This document shows, piece by piece, positions 53,168 to 61,675 of a stretch of 64,000 nt of DNA. Under the pieces are notes generated by a model. The model worked only from the letters and a program-made list of their open reading frames with translations, ran no database searches and was not told the origin of the DNA. The DNA comes from Anaeromyxobacter paludicola (lineage in GTDB: Bacteria; Myxococcota; Myxococcia; Myxococcales; Anaeromyxobacteraceae). The position numbers and the translations under genes were made by a program. Within the stretch, counting starts at the first letter, position 1. Every line of letters starts with the position of its first letter. The stretch spans positions 3,720,001 to 3,784,000 of the forward strand of contig NZ_AP025592.1 of NCBI RefSeq assembly GCF_023169965.1, read 5' to 3'.

Positions 53168-53234
53168 CTCGCCGCGGGGGCTCCCCGCCGCACCTCCCGC
53201 TGCGCAGCTTTCCCTGACCCCGGGAGGTGCGAAC

Positions 53235-54413
53235 GTGAGCCTGGACCTGACGAGCGAGCGCGGCGTGGCGGTGGAGGCGCAGCAGCAGTTCGACTGGAAG
53301 GACCTCGCCGGCCTGCCGTACTCCAAGCTCGACGCGGACGCCTTCTCGAGAGTCCGCGTGATCCTGATGAACGGGGTCGAGTCCGAGGCCCTCCGCTTCT
53401 CGCACCTGCTGGCGCGCGCGAGCGACCCTGGCTTGCGCCGGACCCTCGCCCTGGTGCGCCGCGCCGAGCAGCACCAGCAGACGCTCGTCAACTGGCTCAA
53501 CCCGGCCGACCAGTCGCCGCTCGAGACCACCATCGGCTACGAGCAGGTGGCGATCGAGGTCACCGCCCACCTCGCGAAGCACGAGCCCGACCCGTACCTC
53601 GCCCAGGTCTACCGGTTCGGCCTGCTCGAGGACTTCGACCACCTGTACCGCTACGCGGCGCTCCTCGACCGGCTCGAGGGGAAGGACGCCAACAACCTCC
53701 TCCAGGGCTACACCGACGTGCGCCCCGGCCGCCCGACCCGCGATCACCACCGCCACCCCGACGAGGACCTGGCGCGCCCGTACGACCGGCGGAGCGCCCA
53801 CCCCCTCTCGAAGCTCAACGCCCTGACGCTCGTGGCGGGCGAGTACCAGACCCACGACTTCTACATGCACGTCGGACCGCTCTACGCCGACCCCATCGCC
53901 CGCCAGCTCTACGCCGAGATCGCCTCGGTCGAGGAGCAGCACGTGACCCAGTACGAGTCGCTCGCCGATCCGGCCGAGACCTGGCTCGAGCGCTGGCTCC
54001 TGCACGAGGCCACGGAGGTCTGGAACTACTGGAGCTGCGCGCAGGACGAGACCGACACCCGGCTCAAGGCGATCTTCGAGCGCTTCCTCGACTACGAGCT
54101 CGGGCACCTCGCCGCCGCGCGCGAGGCCTTCGAGCGGCTGGAGGCGCGCGACCCGTTCCTCGTCATCCCGCGCGCGCTCCCCGATCCCATCAAGTTCGAG
54201 GGCCACCGCGACTTCGTGCGCGAGACCCTCGCGCGCGAGGAGGACCTGCGCCGCGACGGGACCGGCTTCGTCCCGAGCGCCCGCGAGCCGGAGCGCTCGC
54301 GCGCGCTCCGCTCGCGGCTCAACGCCCAGGGCTCGCCGTCGGAGGCGGTGGCGCGCGGCTGGGCGTGGCGGCCCGGGACGGAGCTCGTCGCCGAGCCGGC
54401 GGCGCTGCACTGA
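53235..54413 (+). CDS. Ferritin-like protein, 392 residues
   Basis: It starts at GTG 53235 behind GGGAGGT. Two helical bundles are recognisable. The first half has NGVESEALRFSHLL, RRAEQHQQTLVNW and LLEDFDHLYRY; the second has AGEYQTHDFYMHV, EIASVEEQHVTQYES and LDYELGHLAAA. These Glu/His spacings (EXXH) suit two diiron sites or one shared site. It is twice the size of an ordinary ferritin-like domain. The acidic and basic C-terminal 50 residues look disordered. The next ferritin-like gene begins 14 bases later. Function beyond metal binding is not known. Confidence 0.78.
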   Translation: MSLDLTSERGVAVEAQQQFDWKDLAGLPYSKLDADAFSRVRVILMNGVESEALRFSHLLARASDPGLRRTLALVRRAEQHQQTLVNWLNPADQSPLETTIGYEQVAIEVTAHLAKHEPDPYLAQVYRFGLLEDFDHLYRYAALLDRLEGKDANNLLQGYTDVRPGRPTRDHHRHPDEDLARPYDRRSAHPLSKLNALTLVAGEYQTHDFYMHVGPLYADPIARQLYAEIASVEEQHVTQYESLADPAETWLERWLLHEATEVWNYWSCAQDETDTRLKAIFERFLDYELGHLAAAREAFERLEARDPFLVIPRALPDPIKFEGHRDFVRETLAREEDLRRDGTGFVPSAREPERSRALRSRLNAQGSPSEAVARGWAWRPGTELVAEPAALH

Positions 54414-54427
54414 CGGGAGGAGACGAC

Positions 54428-55213
54428 ATGGCGAGGACCCCGAAGCACCCGTCCGATCCGACCGACCTCGGACGGAACCGCACCGGGACGCGGTCGGCCC
54501 CGCTCCGGACCAAGGAGATGCTCGAGAACACCGCCGCCGTGCCCGGCGCCATGGTGGACACCTCCGGGCTCGCGATGGCGCGGGTGGAGCTGTCCGAGGC
54601 GGCGCCCCCGGTCGGCACCATGCCGCCACCCGGGAGCGTGAAGGGCATGGCCAAGGCCGCGCTCGAGGCCTTGCAGGGCGAGAAGGCGACCGTGTTCCTC
54701 GACAAGCTCGGCGAGCGGCTCGCCTTCGAGCGGACCGGGGTGCGGCTCTACGAGGCGGTGCTCGCGAAGATGCCGGCCGCCCACCTCGGCAAGGGCAGCC
54801 TGTCGCCCGACCGGGTGCGCCGGTTCCGCGACGAGGAGCAGGCCCACTTCCGGACGGTGAGGGAGGCCATCGAGAAGCTCGGGGGCGACCCCACCGCGCT
54901 GACCCCCAGCGCCGACCTCGCGGGCGTGCAGGCGACGGGGCTCGTGTCCGTGGTGACCGACCCCCGGACCACGCTCACGCAGTGCCTCGACGCGCTCCTC
55001 ACGGCGGAGCTGGCCGACAACGACGGCTGGAAGCTCCTCATCGCCATGGCCGAGGCCATGGGGCAGGAGGACCTCGCGAGCCGCTTCTCCCGCGCGCTCG
55101 CCGAGGAGGACCAGCACCTCGTCTCGATCCGGCGCTGGATCGCGGAGCGGCTGGAGGGGCAGCTCGGGGCGAAGCTCCCGGCCCCCGAGTTCGGCGTGCC
55201 CCCGCCGGCGTAG
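54428..55213 (+). CDS. Ferritin-like protein, 261 residues
   Basis: ATG 54428 follows a GGGAGGAG ribosome site, 14 bases behind the previous gene. About 75 N-terminal residues are Pro/Met-rich and unstructured. A four-helix bundle follows with RLAFERTGVRLYEAV, FRDEEQAHFRTVRE, LTAELADNDGWKLL and ALAEEDQHLVSIRRW, giving the E-EXXH-E-EXXH pattern of a diiron carboxylate centre. With its neighbour it probably forms a hetero-complex (inference). The family resembles the DUF-type ferritin-like proteins found beside stress genes in soil bacteria. Confidence 0.8.
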   Translation: MARTPKHPSDPTDLGRNRTGTRSAPLRTKEMLENTAAVPGAMVDTSGLAMARVELSEAAPPVGTMPPPGSVKGMAKAALEALQGEKATVFLDKLGERLAFERTGVRLYEAVLAKMPAAHLGKGSLSPDRVRRFRDEEQAHFRTVREAIEKLGGDPTALTPSADLAGVQATGLVSVVTDPRTTLTQCLDALLTAELADNDGWKLLIAMAEAMGQEDLASRFSRALAEEDQHLVSIRRWIAERLEGQLGAKLPAPEFGVPPPA

Positions 55214-55243
55214 GCCTCCTCGCCGGCAGGCTTCGGGCGGGGC

Positions 55244-57040
55244 TCAGGAGACCGGGGGCCGCTCGCGCCAGACCCCGGCCTGCCGCTCCAGCGCGAGCCC
55301 GAGCCGGCAGAGCGTCCCCTCGTCGAAGGGGCGCGTCCAGAGCGAGATCCCGTGCGGCACCCGCGCCGGGGCGGGCAGCTTCGCCGGCTCCTTCACCGCG
55401 AAGTCGCTCCGCACCTCGGTGATCCGGCGGAAGCCGGTCCGGAGCGTGAGCGAGGGGTGGCCGGTGTAGTTGGTGACGACGAGCATCGGCCCCGCCAGCG
55501 CCGGGCCGGCGAGCGCGTCCACCTTGGCGAAGAGGGCGGACATCGCCTCCATGACGCGGCGCCGGAGCCGGTCGGCCTGCACCAGGTCCACCGCGGAGAT
55601 GAAGCGCGCCGCCCGCCAGGTGTTGGGCCAGGCGTCGGCCACCTGCATCGCGAGCGCGTCGTCGCGGTGGGTGAGCGTGAGCTCCTCGAAGGCGGCGGCC
55701 GACTCGGCGAGCAGGATGGGGAGGAGGGCGTCGTAGGGGAGGTCGGGCAGCTTCACCTCGACGAGCTCGGCGCCGGCGGCGCGCAGGAGCTCGAGGCCGG
55801 CGCGGTCCTCGGGCACCGCGTCCTTCTCCTCCAGCCAGGCCGGGTCGTAGCCGACGCGGAGCCCGCTCGCGCCGCGCGCGAGGTCCATCTGGAGCGGGAC
55901 CGTCACCGAGCCGGGATCGCCCGCCGCCCGCCCGTTGAGCGCGGCCAGGACCAGCGCCGCGTCCTCCACGGTGCGGGTCATGGGGCCGAGCTTGTCGAGC
56001 GACCAGCTGAGCGGCATGGCCCCGGTCCTGGGCACGCGGCCGAAGGTGGGGCGCAGCCCGGTCACGCCGCACCGGATCGACGGGGACACGATCGAGCCGA
56101 GCGTCTCCGAGCCGACGGCGAAGCCGACGAGCCCGGCCGCGACCGCCGCGCCGGGGCCGGCCGAGGAGCCCGAGGAGCCCTCGACGGGCAGCCACGGGTT
56201 CCGGGTCTGCCCGCCGAACCAGACGTCGTTCATGGCGAGCGCGCCGAGGGAGAGCTTCGCCACCAGCACCGCGCCGGCCTCGCGGAGGCGGGCGACGACC
56301 GCGGCGTCGTGGTCGGGCACGCGGTCCCGGAACGGCTCGGCGCCGAAGGTGGTGGGGATGCCGGCGGTGTCGAGGAGGTCCTTCGCGCCGTACGGGATGC
56401 CGTGGAGCGGGCCGCGCCAGCGGCCGGCGGCGAGCTCGTGGTCGGCCTGCGCCGCCTGGGCGAGCGCCAGCTCCTCGGTGCGGGTGATGGTGCAGAGGAG
56501 CCGCGGCTGGAAGCGGCGCAGCCGGTCGAGGTAGACGCGGGTGAGCCGCACGCTGCTGAGCTGGCGGGCCTTCACCCAGCGCGACAGGTCCGACACCGGC
56601 GCGAAGGCGAGGTCCTCGTCGCGGTCGGGCACGGGCGCGGTCCCGGCGGGCGGCCGCACCAGCCTCGAGCGCCCCTGCGGCGCCTTCACCCCCGGCAGGA
56701 GCGGGCTGAAGGCGGAGGCGGGCGCGAGGGTGAGCGGCGGCGGCACCTTGCGCAGCTTGAGCGGCCAGGAGAGCTGGTCGCCCAGGCTCTCCACCAGGAG
56801 CAGCCGCTGCTCGGGGCGGTAGGCCACCCGCGCCAGCTTCTCCGCCTCGGCGATGGTCGCCACCGTCACGTCGGAGGGCGCGGCGGCCCCGGTGCCGAAC
56901 GCGCCGGGGGGCGGCGGAGGCGGCGGCCCGGGCGGGGTCGCCGCGTCGGGTGCGCCCGCGCCGGCGGGGGTCGGCAGGCTGCCGGCGGCGGCGAGGAGCG
57001 CGGCGGAGGAGAGGAAGCGGCGGCGGCTGAGGTCGGCCAT
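55244..57040 (-). CDS. Tat-exported amidase-signature enzyme
   Basis: A 598-residue amidohydrolase. A twin-arginine signal (SRRRFLSSAALL) leads to a Pro/Gly-rich segment and a roughly 100-residue extra domain, then the amidase core from about residue 160. The catalytic triad is lysine K220 (YGAKDLLDTAG), cis-serine near S292 (EGSSGSSAGPG) and nucleophile S316 (GSETLGSIVSP). It is related to glutamyl-tRNA amidotransferase A and fatty-acid amide hydrolases, but export argues for an extracytoplasmic amide substrate. It is divergent from an aldo/keto reductase gene. ATG 57040 lacks a strong ribosome site, which sits in an inverted repeat. Confidence 0.88.
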   Translation of the reverse strand: MADLSRRRFLSSAALLAAAGSLPTPAGAGAPDAATPPGPPPPPPPGAFGTGAAAPSDVTVATIAEAEKLARVAYRPEQRLLLVESLGDQLSWPLKLRKVPPPLTLAPASAFSPLLPGVKAPQGRSRLVRPPAGTAPVPDRDEDLAFAPVSDLSRWVKARQLSSVRLTRVYLDRLRRFQPRLLCTITRTEELALAQAAQADHELAAGRWRGPLHGIPYGAKDLLDTAGIPTTFGAEPFRDRVPDHDAAVVARLREAGAVLVAKLSLGALAMNDVWFGGQTRNPWLPVEGSSGSSAGPGAAVAAGLVGFAVGSETLGSIVSPSIRCGVTGLRPTFGRVPRTGAMPLSWSLDKLGPMTRTVEDAALVLAALNGRAAGDPGSVTVPLQMDLARGASGLRVGYDPAWLEEKDAVPEDRAGLELLRAAGAELVEVKLPDLPYDALLPILLAESAAAFEELTLTHRDDALAMQVADAWPNTWRAARFISAVDLVQADRLRRRVMEAMSALFAKVDALAGPALAGPMLVVTNYTGHPSLTLRTGFRRITEVRSDFAVKEPAKLPAPARVPHGISLWTRPFDEGTLCRLGLALERQAGVWRERPPVS

Positions 57041-57041
57041 G

Positions 57042-57063
57042 CGGGCGATTGAAACATCGCCCG
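57042..57063. promoter_or_regulatory. Perfect inverted repeat at the amidase start
   Basis: CGGGCGAT (57042-57049) mirrors ATCGCCCG (57056-57063) over TGAAAC. It begins one base upstream of the amidase ATG and could occlude ribosome access in the amidase mRNA, or act as an operator for the divergent genes. Confidence 0.4.
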
Positions 57064-57124
57064 GCGCGGCGGTCCACGACGGCGTTAAGATGATCGCTTC
57101 CCCGGCCCTTTCCGGAGGTGGCCC

Positions 57125-58054
57125 GTGAAGTACCGCAAGCTCGGCCGGAGCGACCTCACCGTCTCGGAGATCGCCCTCGGCTCCTGGCTCACCTACGGGG
57201 GCGGCGTGCCGCGCGAGCGGGCCGAGGCCTGCGTGCGGGCGGCCTTCGACGCCGGGATCAACTTCATCGACACCGCCAACGTCTACGCGCTCGGGGCCGC
57301 CGAGTCCTTCCTGGGCGAGGTGCTCCGCGACGTGCCGCGCGACCGGTACGTCCTCGCGACCAAGGTCTACTTCCCCATGTCGCCGCAGGACTCGGGGCTC
57401 TCGGCGCACCAGATCGAGAAGCAGCTCGAGGCCTCGCTCCGGCGGCTGCGGGTGGACCACGTCGATCTCTACCAGTGCCACCGGTACGACCCGCGCACGC
57501 CGCTCGAGGAGACCCTGGCGGCGCTCACGCGGGCGGTGGAGCAGGGCAAGACCCGCTACGTCGGCTTCTCGGAGTGGAGCCCGGAGCAGATCCGCGCGGC
57601 GCTGGCGCTGCCCGGCGCCCGCTTCGTCTCGAGCCAGCCGCAGTACTCGCTCCTCTGGCGGGCGCCGGAGGCGGAGGTCTTCCCGCTCTGCGCCGGCGAG
57701 GGCATCGGCCAGATCGTCTGGTCGCCGCTCGCGCAGGGGGTCCTCTCCGGCAAGTACCGGCCCGGCGAGCCGCCCCCGCCCGACTCGCGCATGGCGAGCC
57801 CGCAGATGGGCGGGTTCCTGGCGGGGCGGTTCGACGACCGGGTGCTCGCGGGCGTGCAGCGGCTCGGCGCCATCGCCGCGGAGCGCGGGCTCACGCTGCC
57901 GCAGCTCGCGCTGGCCTGGGTGCTCCGGCGGCCCGAGGTGAGCGCGGCCATCATCGGCGCCTCGCGCCCGGAGCAGGTGACGGAGAACGCCCGCGCCTCC
58001 GGCGTGGCGCTCGACGACGCCGTGCTCGCGCGGATCGACGCGGCGCTGGGCTGA
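57125..58054 (+). CDS. Aldo/keto reductase (voltage-gated potassium channel beta-subunit-like)
   Basis: A 309-residue NADPH-dependent carbonyl reductase of the TIM-barrel AKR family. It starts at GTG 57125 behind GGAGG. The catalytic tetrad is D49, Y54 (TANVYALG), K80 (LATKVYF) and H119 (YQCHRYD). The cofactor region near the end reads AAIIGASRPEQVTENA. WSPLAQGVLSGKY is typical of the Kv-beta/YghZ branch. It converges with an S41 peptidase gene, with four bases between the stops. The natural substrate is unknown. Confidence 0.92.
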   Translation: MKYRKLGRSDLTVSEIALGSWLTYGGGVPRERAEACVRAAFDAGINFIDTANVYALGAAESFLGEVLRDVPRDRYVLATKVYFPMSPQDSGLSAHQIEKQLEASLRRLRVDHVDLYQCHRYDPRTPLEETLAALTRAVEQGKTRYVGFSEWSPEQIRAALALPGARFVSSQPQYSLLWRAPEAEVFPLCAGEGIGQIVWSPLAQGVLSGKYRPGEPPPPDSRMASPQMGGFLAGRFDDRVLAGVQRLGAIAAERGLTLPQLALAWVLRRPEVSAAIIGASRPEQVTENARASGVALDDAVLARIDAALG

Positions 58055-58058
58055 GGGC

Positions 58059-59924
58059 TCAGCGGCCGCCGAACAGGACCGCCTCCACCCGCTCCAGCCA
58101 GCCCCGGTTGTGCCCGGCGAGGTCCCGCAGCGTCGGGGAGTACGGCACGTCCGGCTCGACCGGCCGGTTCTCGAAGGAGAGGCCGGAGAAGAACTCGGCC
58201 GCGGCGAGGTCGGTCCGGCGCACCCCGTCCACGGGCAGCCCCGCCTGCACGCCCATGGCGGCGTTGGGGATGGAGACCGCGACCAGCCCCTCCGGATCGG
58301 TCCAGCGCGCGGCCAGGTTCTGCGCCTCCTGCTGGCTCCCGCCGGCGCCCTCGGTCGGCTCGCCCACCAGCACCGCCCGCCCGGAGGCGCGGAGCAGGGC
58401 CGCCACGCGGTCGCAGGCGCTCATGCAGGTGGGCGCGGTGAGGGCCACCACCTTGCCGTCGTACCCGCCCACCACGCCGTCGGCGTGGACCGGGTGCTCG
58501 AGCAGCGTCGGCGTGTAGTCCTGGTGGGCGCGGCGGGCGGCGCCGATCGCCTCGGCCACGCGCCGCGGCTCGAAGGCGTCGTCGGTGCGGGCGGGGAGGC
58601 CGCCCAGCATCGGCGCGCGCTGCTGGTACACGAGCTGGTTGAGGGTGTTGGCGCGGACGAGGAGGGCGCCGCCCGGGTAGGCCTTCTGCCCCTCGCCGAG
58701 CATCGCCACGAGCGCGCTCGAGTGCGAGATGTAGCCGCCGCCGTTCTGGCGCAGGTCGAGCACGAGGTCGAGCTGCTTGTCCTTGCACTGCTTCAGGAAG
58801 CCCTGCAGCACCGCCGTGAACGGCTGGCGGCCCTCCGCCGACGAGAGGTTCTCGGTGTGGAACGTGAGGAGCTGCGCGTAGCAGAAGGCCCGGTCGCGCC
58901 GGCGCACCACCTCGCCGAGCCGCGCCGCGGGGCGGCCGGCGTCGTCGGTGTACTCGCGGAGCGAGGCGGCGTCGCGCGCCCCGAGGATGGCGTCGGTGCG
59001 CAGCCAGCCCTGGGCCGAGCCGGCGTCGCGGTCCCAGCTGTTCCGGCCCTGGTCGTAGCGCCAGTCGAGGAGCTCGGTGGTGGCGACGCCGGTGCGCCGG
59101 ATCCAGGCCTGCGTCATCACGTGCGACTCGGCGTCGGGCGAGGCCCACCAGGGCAGCTCCAGGGTCCGCCGCTTCCCGCCGAGGGAGAGCACCAGGGTGG
59201 CGGCGTGGCGCTGGGGGTAGTCGAAGTCGCGGCGGGTGAGCGCGTCCACCGCCCGCTCCAGGCGGGCGCCGTCGGAGCTCGCCGGGATGTAGCGCGCGAG
59301 CTCCCCGAGCACCTCGCCCACCGGGCGGCCGTCCACCGCGAGCACCTCGGTGCCGGGCGCGAGCAGCTCGTCGAGGTCGCGGACCGCGGAGATGGTGCGC
59401 AGGTAGGCGACGAGCTTCCGCTCGACGTTGGCGATGTAGACGCGCCCCTCCACCCGGCGCAGGCCGATGCCGAGGGCCACCTGCGGCAGGCGGGCCGGCG
59501 CGGAGAGCTCGAGGTGGCCGTCCTGGAACGAGGCCACGCACTGGCGCATGCGGTCGTAGAAGCGGGTCGGGTCGTCCTCGCGCGCGACGGCGCGCTCGCC
59601 CTCCACGCAGGCGTCGAGCGCGCGGCGCGCGTCGAAGCGGGGCCCGCCGGCGCGGCTGAGGAGCTGCGCCTTGACCGGCAGGAACACGTACCGCTTCTCC
59701 AGCGCGTCCCGGACCTGGCAGGCGAGCTCCACCCGCTGCCGCTGGCCGCACAGGGGCGCGTCGCCACACTCCGGAGCGTCGGTCAGGCTCCAGGCGCCGT
59801 CGCAGGGCGACGCGGCCGGGCCGGCGGCGACCGGCGCGGGCGCGGGGGGGACCGGCGCGGCCGAGGGCGCGGCGGCGCTGGCGGAGAGGGCGGCGAGCAG
59901 GAGGAAGGTCGGGAGCGTGGGCAT
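58059..59924 (-). CDS. Secreted S41-family serine peptidase
   Basis: A 621-residue protein with a signal peptide (PTLPTFLLLAALSASAAAP) and a Pro/Ala linker. A PDZ-like region contains VLAVDGRPVGEVL. The tail-specific protease core shows LVLDLRQNGGGY, the nucleophile serine in TCMSACDRVAALL and GEPTEGAGG. The SACD box, with Ser three after the first Cys, marks the C-terminal processing protease/tricorn-like branch. Six Cys in the first 140 residues suggest disulfides in the periplasm or outside. It is divergent from the Gly/Ser-rich protein gene. Confidence 0.85.
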   Translation of the reverse strand: MPTLPTFLLLAALSASAAAPSAAPVPPAPAPVAAGPAASPCDGAWSLTDAPECGDAPLCGQRQRVELACQVRDALEKRYVFLPVKAQLLSRAGGPRFDARRALDACVEGERAVAREDDPTRFYDRMRQCVASFQDGHLELSAPARLPQVALGIGLRRVEGRVYIANVERKLVAYLRTISAVRDLDELLAPGTEVLAVDGRPVGEVLGELARYIPASSDGARLERAVDALTRRDFDYPQRHAATLVLSLGGKRRTLELPWWASPDAESHVMTQAWIRRTGVATTELLDWRYDQGRNSWDRDAGSAQGWLRTDAILGARDAASLREYTDDAGRPAARLGEVVRRRDRAFCYAQLLTFHTENLSSAEGRQPFTAVLQGFLKQCKDKQLDLVLDLRQNGGGYISHSSALVAMLGEGQKAYPGGALLVRANTLNQLVYQQRAPMLGGLPARTDDAFEPRRVAEAIGAARRAHQDYTPTLLEHPVHADGVVGGYDGKVVALTAPTCMSACDRVAALLRASGRAVLVGEPTEGAGGSQQEAQNLAARWTDPEGLVAVSIPNAAMGVQAGLPVDGVRRTDLAAAEFFSGLSFENRPVEPDVPYSPTLRDLAGHNRGWLERVEAVLFGGR

Positions 59925-60114
59925 GTGCGTCGAGGTGAGAGCAGGCCCTCCATCGAGGCCATGCTCGGCTGGGCGCACTGTAGTCGGAAGCCTCCCGGGG
60001 AGCAGTAGACGCCCAGGCGGGCGCGAGGACGCTCCCGCCGGATCGCGGGTTGTGCGGGGAGGGGCGGCGCCCCAGCTTTGGACCCGAGTTCAACCGACCA
60101 AGGAGGGTAGGATC

Positions 60115-60612
60115 ATGAAGAACCTGAAGCGTGCGCTGGCCGTCTTCGCGTCGATCTCACTGCTGGCGAGCGCGCCGGCCCTGGCGCAGAGCGGCGGCGG
60201 CGGAGGCAGCGGCAGCGGCTCCGGCGGCGCCGGCACCGGCTCCACCGGCGGGACGAGCGGGGGCATGGGCTCGTCCGGCGGCAGCAACACCAGCGACAGC
60301 ACCGGGACCGGCTCGAGCAGCTCGGGCACGGGCTCGAGCTACGGCGGCACCGGGAGCTCCGGGTCCTCGAGCGACACGAGCGGCACCGGCTCCTCCTCCG
60401 GCAGCATGGGGACGGGGAGCAGCGGGACCGGCAGCACCGGCTCGTCGAGCGACACGAGCGGCACCGGCTCCTCGGGGTCCACCGGCACCAGCGGGAGCGG
60501 GACGTCGGGCTCGAGCGGGAGCATGGGGAGCGGCACGTCCGGCTCGTCCGGCACGAGCGGCAGCGGCTCCTCGAGCTCGGGTAGCTCGAGCTCTCGCGAC
60601 GGCGGCTACTAG
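60115..60612 (+). CDS. Secreted Gly/Ser/Thr-rich low-complexity protein
   Basis: A 165-residue protein: a signal peptide (MKNLKRALAVFASISLLAS, ending APALAQ), then 140 residues almost wholly Gly, Ser and Thr with a few Asp and Met, ending in SSRDGGY. The AAGGAGGG ribosome site is strong. The signal peptide resembles that of the Lys-rich small protein at 42097 (both end PALAQ). It is probably disordered and exported; a role in matrix or surface coating is a guess. Confidence 0.75.
   Translation: MKNLKRALAVFASISLLASAPALAQSGGGGGSGSGSGGAGTGSTGGTSGGMGSSGGSNTSDSTGTGSSSSGTGSSYGGTGSSGSSSDTSGTGSSSGSMGTGSSGTGSTGSSSDTSGTGSSGSTGTSGSGTSGSSGSMGSGTSGSSGTSGSGSSSSGSSSSRDGGY
60367..60473 (+). repeat. Internal direct repeat in the Gly/Ser-rich gene
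   Basis: A 29-base word starting TCGAGCGACACGAGCGG and ending ACCGGCTCCTC occurs exactly at 60367-60395 and 60445-60473, a 78-base (26-codon) period. The gene likely grew by in-frame duplication. Confidence 0.75.
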
Positions 60613-60631
60613 CCGGCGCGGAAGCGGCCTG

Positions 60632-60669
60632 GGGGGGCGCACGGGGAGACCCGCGCGCCCCCCGCGTTT
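60632..60669 (+). terminator. Terminator of the Gly/Ser-rich gene
   Basis: GGGGGGCGC (60632-60640) pairs with GCGCCCCCC (60655-60663); after an A/C mismatch CGGG pairs with CCCG around a GAGA tetraloop. GCGTTT follows. It lies 20 bases after the stop. The remaining bases up to 60887 show no gene. Confidence 0.7.
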
Positions 60670-60887
60670 CCGGGCGGGCGAGCCCGCCCACCCCGCCCGA
60701 CATGCACGGAGTGTCGGCACGCGGGTGCAGGGTGACGAAAAGCGACAGGCCACGCCGGCGGGCCGCCGCCCGCCCCCACCGCCAACCGGGCGGACTCCCG
60801 GGGTTTCGAGCGCGGCCGCGCGCCGGCGCCGGCGAGGCACGGCTGGCGCGCTTCTTGGACGTCACTCCCTCCAGAGAGGAGGATCCC

Positions 60888-61187
60888 ATGCCGGACGACG
60901 ACGCCTCGGAGCTGGTCCTGGTGGTGGGGCCCGACGACGCGGCGCTCGCGAAGGCGCTGCGGGAGGTGGGGGGCTTCTCCGACGTGCGCTTCTGTCCCAC
61001 GGCCGCCTCCGCGCTCCAGTCGCTCGCGGCCGAGCGGCCGATGCTGGTGCTCGTGGGCCCGGCCCCGGCCGCGCCGCCGACCGCCATCGTCGAGCGGCTC
61101 CGCTGCGACGCCGGCTTCTCCGACGTCCCCGTCCTGCGCGTGGAGGACGTGCTCCCGCTGCTCGAGCCGCGCGCCGCGGCCCGCTGA
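60888..61187 (+). CDS. Small receiver-like protein without a phosphoacceptor
   Basis: A 99-residue protein with the alternating strand/helix order of a response-regulator receiver: ELVLVVGPDDAALAKALRE, FSDVRFCPTAASALQSLAAERP, MLVLVGPAPAAPPTAIVERLR, FSDVPVLRVEDVLPLLEP. At the end of strand 3, where the aspartate should be, it has G-P (VLVGP), so it cannot be phosphorylated the usual way. It has a GAGAGGAGG ribosome site six bases before ATG 60888. It may be a pseudo-receiver that binds a partner. The identification is by secondary-structure pattern only. Confidence 0.6.
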   Translation: MPDDDASELVLVVGPDDAALAKALREVGGFSDVRFCPTAASALQSLAAERPMLVLVGPAPAAPPTAIVERLRCDAGFSDVPVLRVEDVLPLLEPRAAAR

Positions 61188-61263
61188 GGCGCGCTTTCCG
61201 GCCGGGGCCCCGGCGCGCGCCGCGGCAGTTGCCGCGCGCTCCGTCCCGCCTCCACCCTTCTCC

Positions 61264-61626
61264 ATGCGGAGCGGGACGGTCGGTCGGGCGACGGCGCTGG
61301 GGCAGGGGGCGTTCTGGCTCGCGACGGGGCTCTGGCCCCTCGTCCACTACCGGAGCTTCGAGGCGGTCACCGGGCCCAAGGAGGACGACTGGCTCGTGAA
61401 GACCATCGGCGGGCTCATCGCCGTGGTCGGCGCCACGCTGCTCGTCGCGGGCCTCCGGGGGCGCCCGCCGCGGGAGGTGGCGGTGCTCGGGGCCGGGGCC
61501 GCCGCGGCGATCTCCCTCGCCGACGTGGTCTTCGTGAAGCGCGGCCGGATCTCCAAGGTGTACCTGCTCGACGTGGCCGCCGAGGCGCCCTTCCTGGCCG
61601 GCTGGGCCGCCGACGCGCTGGCGTGA
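61264..61626 (+). CDS. Small membrane protein of unknown function
   Basis: A 120-residue protein with about four hydrophobic segments (GQGAFWLATGLWPLVHY; IGGLIAVVGATLLVAGL; VAVLGAGAAAAISLADVVF; YLLDVAAEAPFLAGWAADAL). The core GLWPLVHYRSFEAVTGPKEDDWLVKT-type block is recognisable from uncharacterised proteins in many soil bacteria. It is 76 bases after the receiver-like gene and 49 before the protease gene. Confidence 0.7.
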   Translation: MRSGTVGRATALGQGAFWLATGLWPLVHYRSFEAVTGPKEDDWLVKTIGGLIAVVGATLLVAGLRGRPPREVAVLGAGAAAAISLADVVFVKRGRISKVYLLDVAAEAPFLAGWAADALA

Positions 61627-61675
61627 AGGGCGCCCGCCCGGCTTAACCGGGCCCGCGCCCGGGGGTGGAGCGGAG

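Noticed and set aside
60842-60862. A sigma-54-like box TGGCGCG-N4-TTGGA before the receiver-like gene
   Set aside because: The -12 element lacks the essential GC dinucleotide.
60613-60887. A longer version of the receiver-like gene starting at 60702
   Set aside because: The extension is Arg/Pro/Gly-rich and unstructured, while ATG 60888 has a strong ribosome site at normal spacing.
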